Assembly: GCF_034096925.1 (NCBI RefSeq)
Contig: NZ_JAWZSQ010000002.1
Span: 1 to 64,000, forward strand
Source of the DNA: Patulibacter defluvii
GTDB taxonomy: Bacteria; Actinomycetota; Thermoleophilia; Solirubrobacterales; Solirubrobacteraceae
DNA length: 64,000 bases
Direction: 5' to 3'
The notes beneath the pieces are model-generated. The model was not told the origin of the DNA. It ran no database searches and saw nothing but the letters and a program-made list of their open reading frames with translations. Below, one piece after another: positions 1-8,872 of this stretch. Every line of letters begins with the position of its first letter. Position 1 is the stretch's first letter. Made by a program: the position numbers and the translations under genes.

Positions 1-1
1 C

Positions 2-148
2 GGTCCGCGGCCCGGCGGCGCGCCGGGCGTGGCCGGCTCTCGCGGCGGCGGTCGCCGCGGCGGCGGACCGGCGGCGGGCTCCCGGCCGGCGGGCGGCGGT
101 CCGCAGGGCGGGAAGGGGCCGCGCGGCGGTCCCCACGGCAAGCGATGA
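2..148 (+). CDS. C-terminal tail of an unidentified protein (partial, Gly/Arg/Pro-rich)
   Basis: An open frame runs from the window edge to a TGA at 146-148. The visible 48 residues are almost only Gly, Arg, Pro and Ala and end in GGPHGKR. Such RGG-like basic tails are typical of the C-termini of DEAD-box RNA helicases and other RNA-binding proteins of actinobacteria, but no catalytic domain is visible, so the family cannot be assigned. The extreme composition would also allow a chance open frame in GC-rich DNA. A strong hairpin at 314-355 downstream fits a terminator for a gene ending here. Confidence 0.4.
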   Translation, partial: GPRPGGAPGVAGSRGGGRRGGGPAAGSRPAGGGPQGGKGPRGGPHGKR

Positions 149-534
149 GTGGCAACGCGCCAACTTTCGCGATCGATCCTGATTCGCCGGGCGCTCGGCC
201 GTTGTAGCCCACGTCGGGTCGTCGCGTGCGACGGCCCTGGCACCGATGCGGAGCGCCGGCCGGCCACGACATCCGTGGTCCCATCCGATGGAGGTCGGGC
301 GGTGCACCGCGGACGGCGCCGGAGCGACGGGCGGCACACCGTCGCTCCGGCGCCGCCACACCCCCCCCGATCCCCCGGGCATGGGGCCTGGCCGCTACCC
401 CCCTCTGCGACCGGGCCCCGTCCGGGGCTGCTCGTTGCGGGGCGAACGGTCGACGGGCCGGGAACGGCTGGGTACGCTCCCGAGGCCGCGCCCCGTCCGA
501 CCCCCGTCGGGCGAGCGGACGCGGTCGTCTCCGC
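149..534. other. Intergenic region upstream of the acyltransferase gene
   Basis: No gene that I can support. It contains the 16-bp-stem hairpin at 314-355, and a possible -10 hexamer TACGCT at 473-478 about 55 nt before the ATG at 535. The open frames running through it have no family-like sequence before residue 1 of the acyltransferase. Confidence 0.5.
314..355 (+). terminator. Strong hairpin, probable terminator
   Basis: Perfect inverted repeat: positions 314-329 (CGGCGCCGGAGCGACG) pair with 340-355, leaving a 10-nt loop. There is no U-tract, as is common for terminators in very GC-rich actinobacteria. It lies between the open frame ending at 148 and the gene starting at 535. Confidence 0.55.
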
Positions 535-1458
535 ATGGCCGAAACCTCCTCTCCTCCCGACGCCGCCGTCGCTCCGTCGCCCGAGGCGGTCGCCGCCGGC
601 GTGCTGGGGCAGATCGCCGACGCCGCGGGCGCCGTCGGCCGGCTGGCGCTGACCCCGGTCCGGGCCGGCGTCCCCGGCGCGGGCGGCCGCCGGCGCTCGG
701 CCAGCGACGAGCTGGACGATCGCGACAGCTACCTGCTCCGCGACCTGATGCCGGTCGCCTGGATCGTGGCCAGCCTCTGGTTCCGGGCCGACGTGCGGGG
801 CTTCCACCACGTCCCCCACGACCGCCCGGTGCTGCTGGTCGGCAACCACCACGGCGGCAACCTGACGCCGGACAGCTTCGTGATGGTGCTCGCCTTCGCC
901 AGCCACTTCGGGCCCGAGCGGCCGCTGCACGTGCTGGTCGACGACCGCGTGGCGACCTCGCCCGGGCTCGGCTTCCTGCGGCGGCTGGGGATGCTGCCCG
1001 CCAACGCCGAGGCCGTCCGCACCGCCCTCTCGGCCGGCGCCTGCGTGCTGGCCCACCCCGCGATCGGCGACGACCCGCGGGCCGCGGCGGCGGCCGGCAG
1101 CGCCGCCGGCTACGTGCGGCTGGCGCAGGAGACCGGCGTGCCGATCGTGCCGGTGGTCTCGATCGGCGGCCAGGGCACCTCGTTGATCCCCGCCCGCGGG
1201 CGCGGGCTGGCGCGGCGGCTGGGCGGCGGGCCGCTCGGCCGGCTGGCCGCGGCCGGGCCGCCGCGGGCGCTGGTCGGCGCGCTCGAGCACCTGCCGCTGC
1301 CGAACCGGCTGGTGGTCCAACTGCTGCCGCCGATCGACGTCGCCGCCCGGTTCGGGCCCGACGCCGACCCGGCGGCGGTGCACGCCCACGTGTCGAGGAC
1401 GATGGACGAGATGAGCCAGGAGCTGCGACGCCGGCGACGGCCCTCGGTGCTGCGCTGA
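535..1458 (+). CDS. 1-acyl-sn-glycerol-3-phosphate acyltransferase-like protein (PlsC family)
   Basis: A 307-residue protein of the glycerolipid acyltransferase fold. After about 75 poorly conserved residues comes the acyltransferase core: the acceptor-site block VGNHHGGNLTPD replaces the textbook H-x4-D, a variant known in actinobacterial PlsC-like proteins. Later blocks LGMLPANAEAV and VPIVPVVSIGGQG match the substrate-binding and beta-strand motifs. There is no obvious transmembrane anchor. The ATG at 535 is chosen because the sequence upstream in frame is low-complexity. Its stop overlaps the next start (ATGA at 1458), so it is translationally coupled to the acyl-CoA ligase fusion, which suggests joint work on an acyl group. 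The acceptor lipid is unknown. Confidence 0.85.
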   Translation: MAETSSPPDAAVAPSPEAVAAGVLGQIADAAGAVGRLALTPVRAGVPGAGGRRRSASDELDDRDSYLLRDLMPVAWIVASLWFRADVRGFHHVPHDRPVLLVGNHHGGNLTPDSFVMVLAFASHFGPERPLHVLVDDRVATSPGLGFLRRLGMLPANAEAVRTALSAGACVLAHPAIGDDPRAAAAAGSAAGYVRLAQETGVPIVPVVSIGGQGTSLIPARGRGLARRLGGGPLGRLAAAGPPRALVGALEHLPLPNRLVVQLLPPIDVAARFGPDADPAAVHAHVSRTMDEMSQELRRRRRPSVLR

Positions 1459-3608
1459 TGCGGGTCACCGAGCGCATCGACCTGCCCGTCGACCCCGCCC
1501 GCGCCTGGCGGGCGGCGATCGACCCGCGCGTGATCCGCCGCGCGATGCCGGGGCTCGAGGTCTTCGAGGTCCTCGGCGGCGGGCCGCTGCGGCGCGGCAC
1601 CCGCGTGCGGACGGTGCTGCGGGTCGGCGCGGCCGAGCTGGGCAGCGAGCTGGAGGTCACCGAGCTGGTCGAGGGCCGCGACCTGGTCGCGACCGGCGTC
1701 ACCGGGATCGACCTCCACGTCGGGATCCGCGTCCGCGCCCACGACGAGGGCGCGCGGATCGTGGTCCGGCTCGGCTACAACCCGCCCGGCGGCGTGCCCG
1801 GCGCGCTGGCCGGGGTGATCGCGCTGCCGGAGATGCGCCGCCGGACCCGCGAGATGCTGCGGGCGCTCGGCCGCCAGCTGCTCGACGAGCCGGAGCCGCG
1901 GCGGCTGCCGAACCCGGTGCGGGTGGCCGAGACCGCCGCCCGCTCGGTCCAGGTCTTCGCGCGGGCCGGGGTCTTCCGCCCGATGCGGCCCGACAAGTAC
2001 GTCACGATCGCTCGCCAGATCGGGCGCTGGGGCGCGACGCCGGCCGGCGCCTACTCGGCCGCCGCCGTCCGCGACCCGCAGCGGCTGGCGATCGTCGACG
2101 GCGAGCGGGCGCTGACCTACGCCGAGCTCGACGCCCGCTCGACCGCGCTGGCGGTGGCGCTGCGCGACCGCGGCGTCGGCGAGGGCCACCGGGTGGCGCT
2201 GGCCGCCCGCAACCACCGCGGCTTCGTCGAGGCGCTGATCGCCGTCAGCAAGGCCGGCGCCGACGCGCTGCTGATGAACACCGGCCTCGCCGCCCCGCAG
2301 GTGCGCGCGGTGATCGACCGCGAGCGGCCGACGGCGGTGATCTGCGACGCCGACCTGCTGGGCGTGATCGACGAGGCGCGCGGCAGCGCCCCGGGCACCC
2401 TCTCGCGGGTCGTCTCGGCCTGGGACGACGACCACCGCCCGCGCAGCGGCGTCCGCTCGATCGACGAGCTGATCGTCGAGGGCGCCGGCCGCCGGCTGCG
2501 CTACCCCGGCGCGCCGGGACGGGTGGTGCTGCTGACCTCGGGCACCACCGGGCCGCCGAAGGGCAGCCGCCGCAGCCGGATCCCGATCGACGCCCCGGTG
2601 GCGCTGCTCGACCGGCTGCCCTACCGCGACGGCAGCACCTTCCTGGTCGCGCCCCCGCTGTTCCACGCCTGGGGCTACGTCAACCTGCTGATGGCGCTGC
2701 TGCTGGGCGCGACGGTGGTGCTGGAGCGGCGCTTCGATCCCGAGGACACGCTGCGCGCGATCGCCCGCCACCGGGTCGACGTGCTGATCGCGGTGCCGGT
2801 GATGCTGCAGCGGATCCTCGAGGTCGACCCCGAGCAGCGGGCCACCTACGACCTGTCGAGCCTACGGACGGTGGCCAGCTCCGGCTCGGCGCTGAAGGGC
2901 AACCTGGCGCTGCGCTGGATGGACGCCTTCGGCGACGGGCTCCACAACCTCTACGGCTCGACCGAGGTCGGCTGGGCCGCGATCGCCGATCCGGTCGACC
3001 TGCGCTCGGCCCCCGGCACCGCCGGCCGGGTCCCGCTCGGCGCCGCGGTCCGGATCTACGACGACGCCGACGTGCCGCTGCCCTCGCACCGGCCGGGCCG
3101 GATCCTGGTCGGCGGCACCAACGTCAACGACCGCTACACCGACGGCAGCCGGCTGACCCAGGTCGACGGCCTGACCGAGACCGGCGACATCGGCTACCTC
3201 GACGACCTCGGGCGGCTGTTCGTGCTCGGCCGCGAGGACGATATGATCGTCTCCGCCGGCGAGAACGTGCACCCGCGCGGGATCGAGGATCTGCTGGCCG
3301 ACCACCCCGACGTCGAGGAGGTCGCCGCGGTCGGCGTGCCCGACGCCGAGCGGGGCCAGCGGCTGGCCGTCCACCTGGTCCCGCGCGACGGCTCGACGCT
3401 CGACGCCGACGGCGTCCGGGCCTACGTCGCCGCCCACCGGGCCCGCTTCGAGGTGCCCCGCGACGTCCACTTCCACGAGGCGCTGCCGCGCGGCGCGACC
3501 GGGAAGATCCTCCGCCGCGAGCTGGCGGGCGACGATCAGGCGCCGGTCGGCGGGGGCGCCGGCGGCGGGTCGAGCGCGACCGCCGCGTCCGGCTCGCCGT
3601 CGAAGTAG
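1458..3608 (+). CDS. SRPBCC (START-like) domain fused to an acyl-CoA synthetase/AMP-ligase
   Basis: A 716-residue protein. Residues 1 to about 155 look like an SRPBCC/polyketide-cyclase-type lipid-binding domain (starts RVTERIDLPVDPARAWRA; ends in a helix ending LGRQLL). From about residue 190 a complete ANL-superfamily adenylating enzyme follows: the phosphate loop LTSGTTGPPKGS near 357, YGSTEVGW near 498, TGDIGYLDDLGR near 575, and the C-terminal catalytic lysine in GATGKILRREL near 681. It should activate a carboxylic acid to an acyl-CoA via acyl-AMP. The ATG overlaps the acyltransferase stop. The fusion could present a hydrophobic acid to the ligase (inference). The last 73 nt overlap the convergent bicupin gene. 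Confidence 0.88.
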   Translation: MRVTERIDLPVDPARAWRAAIDPRVIRRAMPGLEVFEVLGGGPLRRGTRVRTVLRVGAAELGSELEVTELVEGRDLVATGVTGIDLHVGIRVRAHDEGARIVVRLGYNPPGGVPGALAGVIALPEMRRRTREMLRALGRQLLDEPEPRRLPNPVRVAETAARSVQVFARAGVFRPMRPDKYVTIARQIGRWGATPAGAYSAAAVRDPQRLAIVDGERALTYAELDARSTALAVALRDRGVGEGHRVALAARNHRGFVEALIAVSKAGADALLMNTGLAAPQVRAVIDRERPTAVICDADLLGVIDEARGSAPGTLSRVVSAWDDDHRPRSGVRSIDELIVEGAGRRLRYPGAPGRVVLLTSGTTGPPKGSRRSRIPIDAPVALLDRLPYRDGSTFLVAPPLFHAWGYVNLLMALLLGATVVLERRFDPEDTLRAIARHRVDVLIAVPVMLQRILEVDPEQRATYDLSSLRTVASSGSALKGNLALRWMDAFGDGLHNLYGSTEVGWAAIADPVDLRSAPGTAGRVPLGAAVRIYDDADVPLPSHRPGRILVGGTNVNDRYTDGSRLTQVDGLTETGDIGYLDDLGRLFVLGREDDMIVSAGENVHPRGIEDLLADHPDVEEVAAVGVPDAERGQRLAVHLVPRDGSTLDADGVRAYVAAHRARFEVPRDVHFHEALPRGATGKILRRELAGDDQAPVGGGAGGGSSATAASGSPSK

Positions 3609-4537
3609 GCGAGCGCCGGGATCGGCAGGAAGACGCCGGGCCGGACCGCGATCTTGGCGCTGTCGGGGTAGACGCAGACGTCGCCCGGCATCAGGTCGCC
3701 CATCGTCACGTACTCCAGCCCCTCCGGTCCGGCCTCGATCCGGTGGCCGACCCCGGACCGCGGCGGGCGCAGGAAGAACGATCCCGGCCGCAGCGGGTGG
3801 CGGGCCTCGCCGATCACCGCCGTGCCGCCGCCGCCCAGGACGTAGAAGCACTCCTCGGCGATCGTGTGCCAGTGGCGTGGGTTGTTGACGCTGCCCGGCG
3901 GCAGCTCGTCGGTCGCCAGCACCAGCTGACGGGCGCCGGCCACGCGGCCGCCGTTGCGGGTCGCCCAGCGGAAGCGGCCCTCGCCGCCGGTCTCCAGCGG
4001 ACAGTCGGCGAGGGCGACGATCGACGGCGGCCGCTCGGCCGTCGGCTCGGGCAGCGGCAGCGGCCCGGCCTCGGCGTCGGCCTGGAACGGATGCGGCCGC
4101 TCGGCCGGCGACCAGCGGGGGCCGAGCCAGAACTGCTTCGTGCGCGGTAGGTAGGTGATGTTGGTCCGCGAGCCCTCGGCGACCACCAGCACCCGCAGTC
4201 CGCGCTCACCGGCGATCAGGGTGTGGGCGGGGCCGTTCGCCGGGTGGACCAGGACGTCGCCGGCGGCGATCGGGTAGCAGGCCGGGGCCCGGCCCGACGA
4301 CTGCCAGCTGAGGCCGTCGCCCTCCAGCACCAGGAAGATCTCCTCCTCGTCGGCGTGGCTGTGGGGCGGGGTCGAGCGGCGACCGGGCGCGACGTCGATC
4401 ACCGCCACCCCGATCCGGTGGGCGCCGGCCGCCGCGCCCAGCCGCCGGCGGGTGGCCTGCAGCTCGCCGACCTCCCAGCCCTGCTCGGGGACGTCGTCGA
4501 GGTGGATCGGCGGGTCGTCGGGGCCGGCGAGCGTCAT
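3536..4537 (-). CDS. Bicupin (two-cupin-domain) metalloprotein
   Basis: A 333-residue protein with two cupin barrels. The first has the metal motif HSHADEEEIFLVLEGDG (near residues 58-75) and the later histidine in GPAHTLIAGE. The second has HWHTIAEECFYVLGGGG (near 222-238) and a later GVGHRIE. All canonical His/His/Glu/His ligands are therefore present twice. Such bicupins include sugar-binding proteins and dioxygenases; the sequence does not identify the substrate. It is translated from an ATG overlapping the stop of the RpiB-like gene (ATGA at 4534-4537), so a two-gene operon is likely and a sugar-related role is an inference. Its 3' end overlaps the convergent ligase gene. Confidence 0.85.
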   Translation of the reverse strand: MTLAGPDDPPIHLDDVPEQGWEVGELQATRRRLGAAAGAHRIGVAVIDVAPGRRSTPPHSHADEEEIFLVLEGDGLSWQSSGRAPACYPIAAGDVLVHPANGPAHTLIAGERGLRVLVVAEGSRTNITYLPRTKQFWLGPRWSPAERPHPFQADAEAGPLPLPEPTAERPPSIVALADCPLETGGEGRFRWATRNGGRVAGARQLVLATDELPPGSVNNPRHWHTIAEECFYVLGGGGTAVIGEARHPLRPGSFFLRPPRSGVGHRIEAGPEGLEYVTMGDLMPGDVCVYPDSAKIAVRPGVFLPIPALAYFDGEPDAAVALDPPPAPPPTGA

Positions 4538-4986
4538 TCGGTCTCCTCCGGGAGCGCGTCGAGGTGGGCGACGTTGGCGCGGTCGTCCGGCTCGTCGCTG
4601 GCGGCGGTCGCGAACCAGGCGTCGAGGATCTCGTCGAGCAGCGGCGCCGAGACCGTCCGCAGGCTGAGGGCGAGGACGTTGGCGTCGTTCCAGCGGCGGG
4701 CGCCGGCGGCGGTGGCCGCGTCCCCGCAGAGCGCCGCGCGGATCCCGGGCAGCTTGTTGGCGGCGATCGAGGCCCCGGTGCCGGTCCAGCAGGCGACCAC
4801 CGCCTGGTCGGCGCGGCCGGCGACGACGTCCCGGGCGGCGGCGGCCGAGGCCCAGGCCCAGTCGTCGCGCTCCCGCGGGTCGAGCGCGCCGTGGGTCGCC
4901 GCGACCACGTGCCCGCGGTCGCGGAGGGCGTCGGCGAGGGCGCCGGCGACCCCGTCGAGCGAGTCGGACGAGACGGCGATCCGCAT
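4534..4986 (-). CDS. RpiB/LacA/LacB-family sugar-phosphate isomerase-like protein
   Basis: A 150-residue protein, the usual length of RpiB. It starts MRIAVSSDS and keeps the family core TGTGASIAANKLPGIRAALC and WNDANVLALS. In classical RpiB the last motif reads R-x-HNDAN; here the histidine that helps ring opening is Trp, so the reaction may differ from ribose-5-phosphate isomerisation. The ATG at 4986 is preceded at 8 nt by a -10-like TAGGGT (4995-5000 on the minus strand), fitting a leaderless mRNA. It is coupled to the bicupin gene downstream and divergent from the molybdopterin enzyme gene. Confidence 0.82.
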   Translation of the reverse strand: MRIAVSSDSLDGVAGALADALRDRGHVVAATHGALDPRERDDWAWASAAAARDVVAGRADQAVVACWTGTGASIAANKLPGIRAALCGDAATAAGARRWNDANVLALSLRTVSAPLLDEILDAWFATAASDEPDDRANVAHLDALPEETE

Positions 4987-4994
4987 CGGGCCCG

Positions 4995-5000
4995 ACCCTA
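4995..5000 (-). promoter_or_regulatory. -10 element of the rpiB-like/bicupin operon
   Basis: TAGGGT on the minus strand, 8 nt before the ATG at 4986, implies transcription starting at or next to the start codon. Position-only inference from the pattern repeated through this window. Confidence 0.45.
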
Positions 5001-5046
5001 CCGCGGACGCCGTTTGCCGCCGCGGGCCGGCGGGTAGCGAACGGGC

Positions 5047-7389
5047 GTGCGCGAACGGATCGAGGATCCCTGGGGCCCGGTCACCCCGATCGCCCGCGGC
5101 GCGCCGTGGCCCGCCCGGGTCGACCTGCAGCTGGCCGACGGCCTGACCGAGGCCGACGTCGAGCGCTGGACGCCGGCGGCGTCGCTGCTGCACTCGAACG
5201 GCGACGCGATGGAGGTCGCCGTCCGCGACGGGCGGATCGTCGGTGTCCGCGGACGCGCCGACGACCGCGTCAACCGCGGACGGCTCGGCCCCAAGGACCT
5301 CTTCGGCTGGCAGGCCAACGCCGCGCCCGACCGCCTGACGCGACCGCTGGTCCGCCGCGGGGGCCGGCTCCAGCCGACCGACTGGGACGACGCGCTGGCC
5401 ACGATCGTCGACCGTTGCCAGGCGATCCTCGGCGAGCAGGGTCCGGGCGGGATCGGCTTCTACACCAGCGGCCAGCTGTTCGCCGAGGAGTACTGGACGC
5501 TGACCACGATCGCCCGCGCCGGGATCGGCACGCCGCACCTGGACGGCAACACCCGGCTCTGCACCGCGACCGCCGGCGAGTCGCTGAAGGAGTCGTTCGG
5601 CTGCGACGGGCAGCCCGGGTCCTACGACGACGTCCTCGACTGCGACGCGCTGGCGCTCTGGGGCCACAACGTCGCCGAGACCCAGCCGGTGCTGTGGATG
5701 CGGATGCGCGACCGGCTGGCCGGCCCCGACCGTCCGCGGCTGCTGGTCGTCGACCCCCGCCGGACGCTGCCCGCGCAGGCCGCCGACGTCCACCTGGCGG
5801 TCCGCAGCGGCACCAACCTGCCGCTGCTGCTGGCGCTGGTCCGGCGGCTGCTCGACCGCGGCTGGATCGACGACCGCTACGTGGCCGCCCACACGATCGG
5901 CCTGGAGCAGCTGGACCGCTCGACCATCGGCTGGTCGCCGGCGCGGGCGGCCGCGATCTGCGGGGTCGACGCCGGCGCGATCGAGGCGGCGGCGGAGCTG
6001 CTCGGCACCTGCGAGGCACTGACCTCGACCGTCCTCCAGGGCCTCTACCAGTCGCACCAGGCGACGGCGTCCGCCTGCCAGGTCAACAACATCCACCTGC
6101 TGCGGGGGATGCTCGGCCGGCCCGGCTGCGGGGTGCTGCAGATGAACGGCCAGCCGACGGCGGAGAACACCCGCGAGACCGGAGCCAACGGCGACCTGCC
6201 GGGGTTCCGCAACTGGGCCAACCCGGGCCACGTCGCCGAGCTGGCCGAGATCTGGAACGTCGAGCCGGAGCGGATCCCGCACGACGGCCCGCCGACCCAC
6301 GCGATGGAGATCTTCCGCCTCTGCGAGCAGGGCGAGATCTGGCTGCTGTGGATCAGCGCCACCAACCCGGCGGTCTCGCTGCCCGAGGCGGCGCGGATCC
6401 GGCGGATCCTCGGCGACCCGCGGCTGCTGGTCGTCGCCCAGGACATCTTCCCGACCGAGACCACCGCGCTCGCCGACGTGGTGCTGCCGGGCGCGACCTG
6501 GGGCGAGAAGACCGGCGTCTTCACCAACGCCGACCGCACCGTCCACCTGAGCGAGCGGGCGGTGGCCCCGCCGGGCGAGGCCCGCAGCGACCTGGAGATC
6601 TTCCTCGCCTTCGCGCGGGCGCTCGACCTGCGCGACCGCGACGGCGCGCCGCTGATCGACTGGACGACGCCGGAGCAGGCCTACCGCGCCTGGCAGCGCT
6701 GCTCGGCCGGCCGCCCCTGCGACTACAGCGCGATCGGCTACGACGACCTGCGGGCCCGCGGCGGCATCCAGTGGGGCGGCGAGCGGCTCTACGCCGACGG
6801 CCGCTTCCGGGCCGCGCCGGACGACGCCGAGAGCTACGGCCGCGACCTGCTGAACGGCGAGTCGTTCGGCGCCGACGGCTACCGGGCGCTGAACCCGGAG
6901 GGGCGGGCGATGCTGCGCAGCTGCCCGGTCGTGCCGCTGCCGGAGCCGCCCGACGCCGCCCACCCGCTGCTCCTGACCACCGGCCGCACCGTCCACCACT
7001 TCCACACCCGGACCAAGACCGGCCGGGTGCCGGAGCTGCGCGACGCCGCGCCCGACGTCTGGGTCGAGCTGGCGCCCGAGGACGCCGAGCCGCTCGGGAT
7101 CGGCGAGGGCGACCGGGTCGAGCTGCGCAACGCCCGCGGCCGGGTCGAGGCTCCGGCGCGGATCACCGGCAGCCGGCCGGGGGTGGTCTTCCTGCCCTTC
7201 CACTACGGCTGGTGGGACCTGGCCGAGGACGACGCCCGCCGCCACCACCGCGCCGCCAACGAGCTGACGGCGACCCGCTGGGACCCGGTCTCGAAGCAGC
7301 CGACCTTCAAGGTCGCGGCGGTCGCGGTGCGGCGGCTGGCCGCGGCGCCGGTGGCCGCGGGGGCCGGTGCCGCGACCGGCGGTCGCTAG
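5047..7389 (+). CDS. Molybdopterin oxidoreductase lacking the N-terminal [4Fe-4S] cysteines
   Basis: A 780-residue molybdo-bis-MGD enzyme of the assimilatory nitrate reductase/formate dehydrogenase superfamily. The N-terminal motif that normally carries C-x2-C-x3-C reads ASLLHSNGDAMEV here, with Ser46, His49 and Asp53 at the cysteine positions, and the fourth cysteine is Gly in RLGPKDL. The molybdenum ligand appears to be Cys172 in NTRLCTATAG, as in nitrate reductases. MGD-binding blocks such as WGHNVAETQPV, QMNGQPTAENTRE and LLTTGRTVHHFHTRTKTG are intact. Without the cluster, electrons would need another route or the reaction may not need one. GTG start, with a weak -10 (TAGCGA) 6 nt upstream; murL follows 9 nt after the stop. 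Confidence 0.88.
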   Translation: MRERIEDPWGPVTPIARGAPWPARVDLQLADGLTEADVERWTPAASLLHSNGDAMEVAVRDGRIVGVRGRADDRVNRGRLGPKDLFGWQANAAPDRLTRPLVRRGGRLQPTDWDDALATIVDRCQAILGEQGPGGIGFYTSGQLFAEEYWTLTTIARAGIGTPHLDGNTRLCTATAGESLKESFGCDGQPGSYDDVLDCDALALWGHNVAETQPVLWMRMRDRLAGPDRPRLLVVDPRRTLPAQAADVHLAVRSGTNLPLLLALVRRLLDRGWIDDRYVAAHTIGLEQLDRSTIGWSPARAAAICGVDAGAIEAAAELLGTCEALTSTVLQGLYQSHQATASACQVNNIHLLRGMLGRPGCGVLQMNGQPTAENTRETGANGDLPGFRNWANPGHVAELAEIWNVEPERIPHDGPPTHAMEIFRLCEQGEIWLLWISATNPAVSLPEAARIRRILGDPRLLVVAQDIFPTETTALADVVLPGATWGEKTGVFTNADRTVHLSERAVAPPGEARSDLEIFLAFARALDLRDRDGAPLIDWTTPEQAYRAWQRCSAGRPCDYSAIGYDDLRARGGIQWGGERLYADGRFRAAPDDAESYGRDLLNGESFGADGYRALNPEGRAMLRSCPVVPLPEPPDAAHPLLLTTGRTVHHFHTRTKTGRVPELRDAAPDVWVELAPEDAEPLGIGEGDRVELRNARGRVEAPARITGSRPGVVFLPFHYGWWDLAEDDARRHHRAANELTATRWDPVSKQPTFKVAAVAVRRLAAAPVAAGAGAATGGR

Positions 7390-7392
7390 GCT
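7387..7392 (+). promoter_or_regulatory. -10 element giving a leaderless murL transcript
   Basis: TAGGCT lies 6 nt before the murL GTG and overlaps the stop of the preceding gene. The spacing places the transcript start on the GTG itself. Confidence 0.5.
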
Positions 7393-7398
7393 CGATCG

Positions 7399-8868
7399 GT
7401 GCCCGAGACCCGCGCTGCGGCCCCGACCGGCTTCGATCCCACCGCCTTCGCCAGCTTCCGCTTCGTCGCGGTCGAGATCGACGAGCCGGCCGCCACCGTG
7501 ACCCTGCGCTACGCGCTCGACGACGCCGTGACGTTCGCCGAGACGGTCCGCTTCGAGGGCGTCGACTGGCCGACCGACCCGGCCCGCCGCGAGGCGCTGC
7601 GGCGGCTGGCGGGGCTGCTGCACCTGCTGGCCGGCGTCTCGTACTACAAGACCGCGGTGCCGCCGGCGATGGTGATCGAGCCGCGGGCAGGGTGGAGCGG
7701 CGGCGCGCTCTCGCCGCGGCTGCGGGCGCTGCTGGAGCAGGTCTACACGCTCGGACTGGGGGAGTTCGCCTACACCAACCGGATCGACGTCCGCGAGCGG
7801 GTCGCCTTCCCGCCGGCGGCGAGCGCGGCGAGCGACGACGGCCCGCCGGCGCTGCCCGCGACCGGCCGCACGCTGGTCCCGATCGGCGGCGGCAAGGACT
7901 CGGTGGTGGCGCTCGAGATCGTCCAGCGGGCGGGGCGCGACGCGGTCTGCTTCTCGGTCGGCCGGGCGACGCCGATCGTCCGCTGCGTCGAGGCCTCCGG
8001 CCGCCCCCACGCCGTCGCGCTGCGGACGCTGTCGCCGAACATCGGCGAGCTGAACGCCGCCGGGGCGCTCAACGGTCACGTGCCGGTGACGGCGGTCGTC
8101 TCGACGATCGCGCTGATGACGGCGGTCCTCCACGGCGCCGACGCGGTCGCGATGGCCAACGAGCGCTCGGCCTCCGAGGGCAACCTGGTCTGGAACGGGC
8201 TCGAGGTCAACCACCAGTGGAGCAAGGGCGCCGCCTTCGAGGCCGGCTTCCGCGAGCTGCTGGCGACCGAGGTCGTCGCCGGGCTCGACTACCGGTCGCT
8301 GCTGCGGCCGGCCAGCGAGCTGGCGATCGCCCGCGCCTTCAGCCGGCTGGAGCGGTACCACCCGCACTTCACGTCCTGCAACGCGGTCTTCCGGCTCGAC
8401 CCGGCCCGTCGGCGCTCGAACTGGTGCGGCGACTGCCCGAAGTGCCGGTTCGTCTTCCTGGCGCTGGCGCCGTGGCTCGACCCGCCGGCGCTGCGGGCGA
8501 TCTTCGGCGTCGACATGCTCGACGACCTGGCCCAGTACGACGGCTTCTGCGACCTCGCCGGCCTGCGCGAGCACAAGCCCTTCGAGTGCGTCGGCGAGGA
8601 GGCCGAGTCGCTTGCCGCGATGCGGCTGATCGCCGGCGGTCCGGACGGCGGCCCGGTCGCGGGGCAGGAGGCGGTCTCCGGGGCCCGCGGCGGCCCCAGC
8701 CCCTGGGCCGGCCACGCGGTGGTGCGGCGACTGCGGGCCGAGCACCTGGCGCCGCTCGACGACGATCCGGCCCAGGCGGCGGCGCTGCTGGCCCCGTTCC
8801 TGCTCGACGAGCGGGTGGCGCTGCCGGACGACGTCACGCCGGCCGCGGCGGCGATCCTCGGCGCGTGA
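7399..8868 (+). CDS. murL: MurL: UDP-MurNAc-L-Ala-L-Glu epimerase
   Basis: A 489-residue protein matching the MurL type: an N-terminal domain followed by an ATP-pyrophosphatase-like loop IGGGKDS (near residues 162-168), the block MANERSASEGN, and a zinc-like motif NWCGDCPKC (near 341-349). MurL inverts L-Glu to D-Glu within UDP-MurNAc-L-Ala-L-Glu, acting with a MurD homologue that adds L-Glu (known from Xanthomonas and found in some actinobacteria). A MurD-type ligase lies 3 kb downstream in the same direction, which supports the assignment. GTG start at 7399 with a -10 hexamer 6 nt upstream. Confidence 0.85.
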   Translation: MPETRAAAPTGFDPTAFASFRFVAVEIDEPAATVTLRYALDDAVTFAETVRFEGVDWPTDPARREALRRLAGLLHLLAGVSYYKTAVPPAMVIEPRAGWSGGALSPRLRALLEQVYTLGLGEFAYTNRIDVRERVAFPPAASAASDDGPPALPATGRTLVPIGGGKDSVVALEIVQRAGRDAVCFSVGRATPIVRCVEASGRPHAVALRTLSPNIGELNAAGALNGHVPVTAVVSTIALMTAVLHGADAVAMANERSASEGNLVWNGLEVNHQWSKGAAFEAGFRELLATEVVAGLDYRSLLRPASELAIARAFSRLERYHPHFTSCNAVFRLDPARRRSNWCGDCPKCRFVFLALAPWLDPPALRAIFGVDMLDDLAQYDGFCDLAGLREHKPFECVGEEAESLAAMRLIAGGPDGGPVAGQEAVSGARGGPSPWAGHAVVRRLRAEHLAPLDDDPAQAAALLAPFLLDERVALPDDVTPAAAAILGA

Positions 8869-8872
8869 CGCT

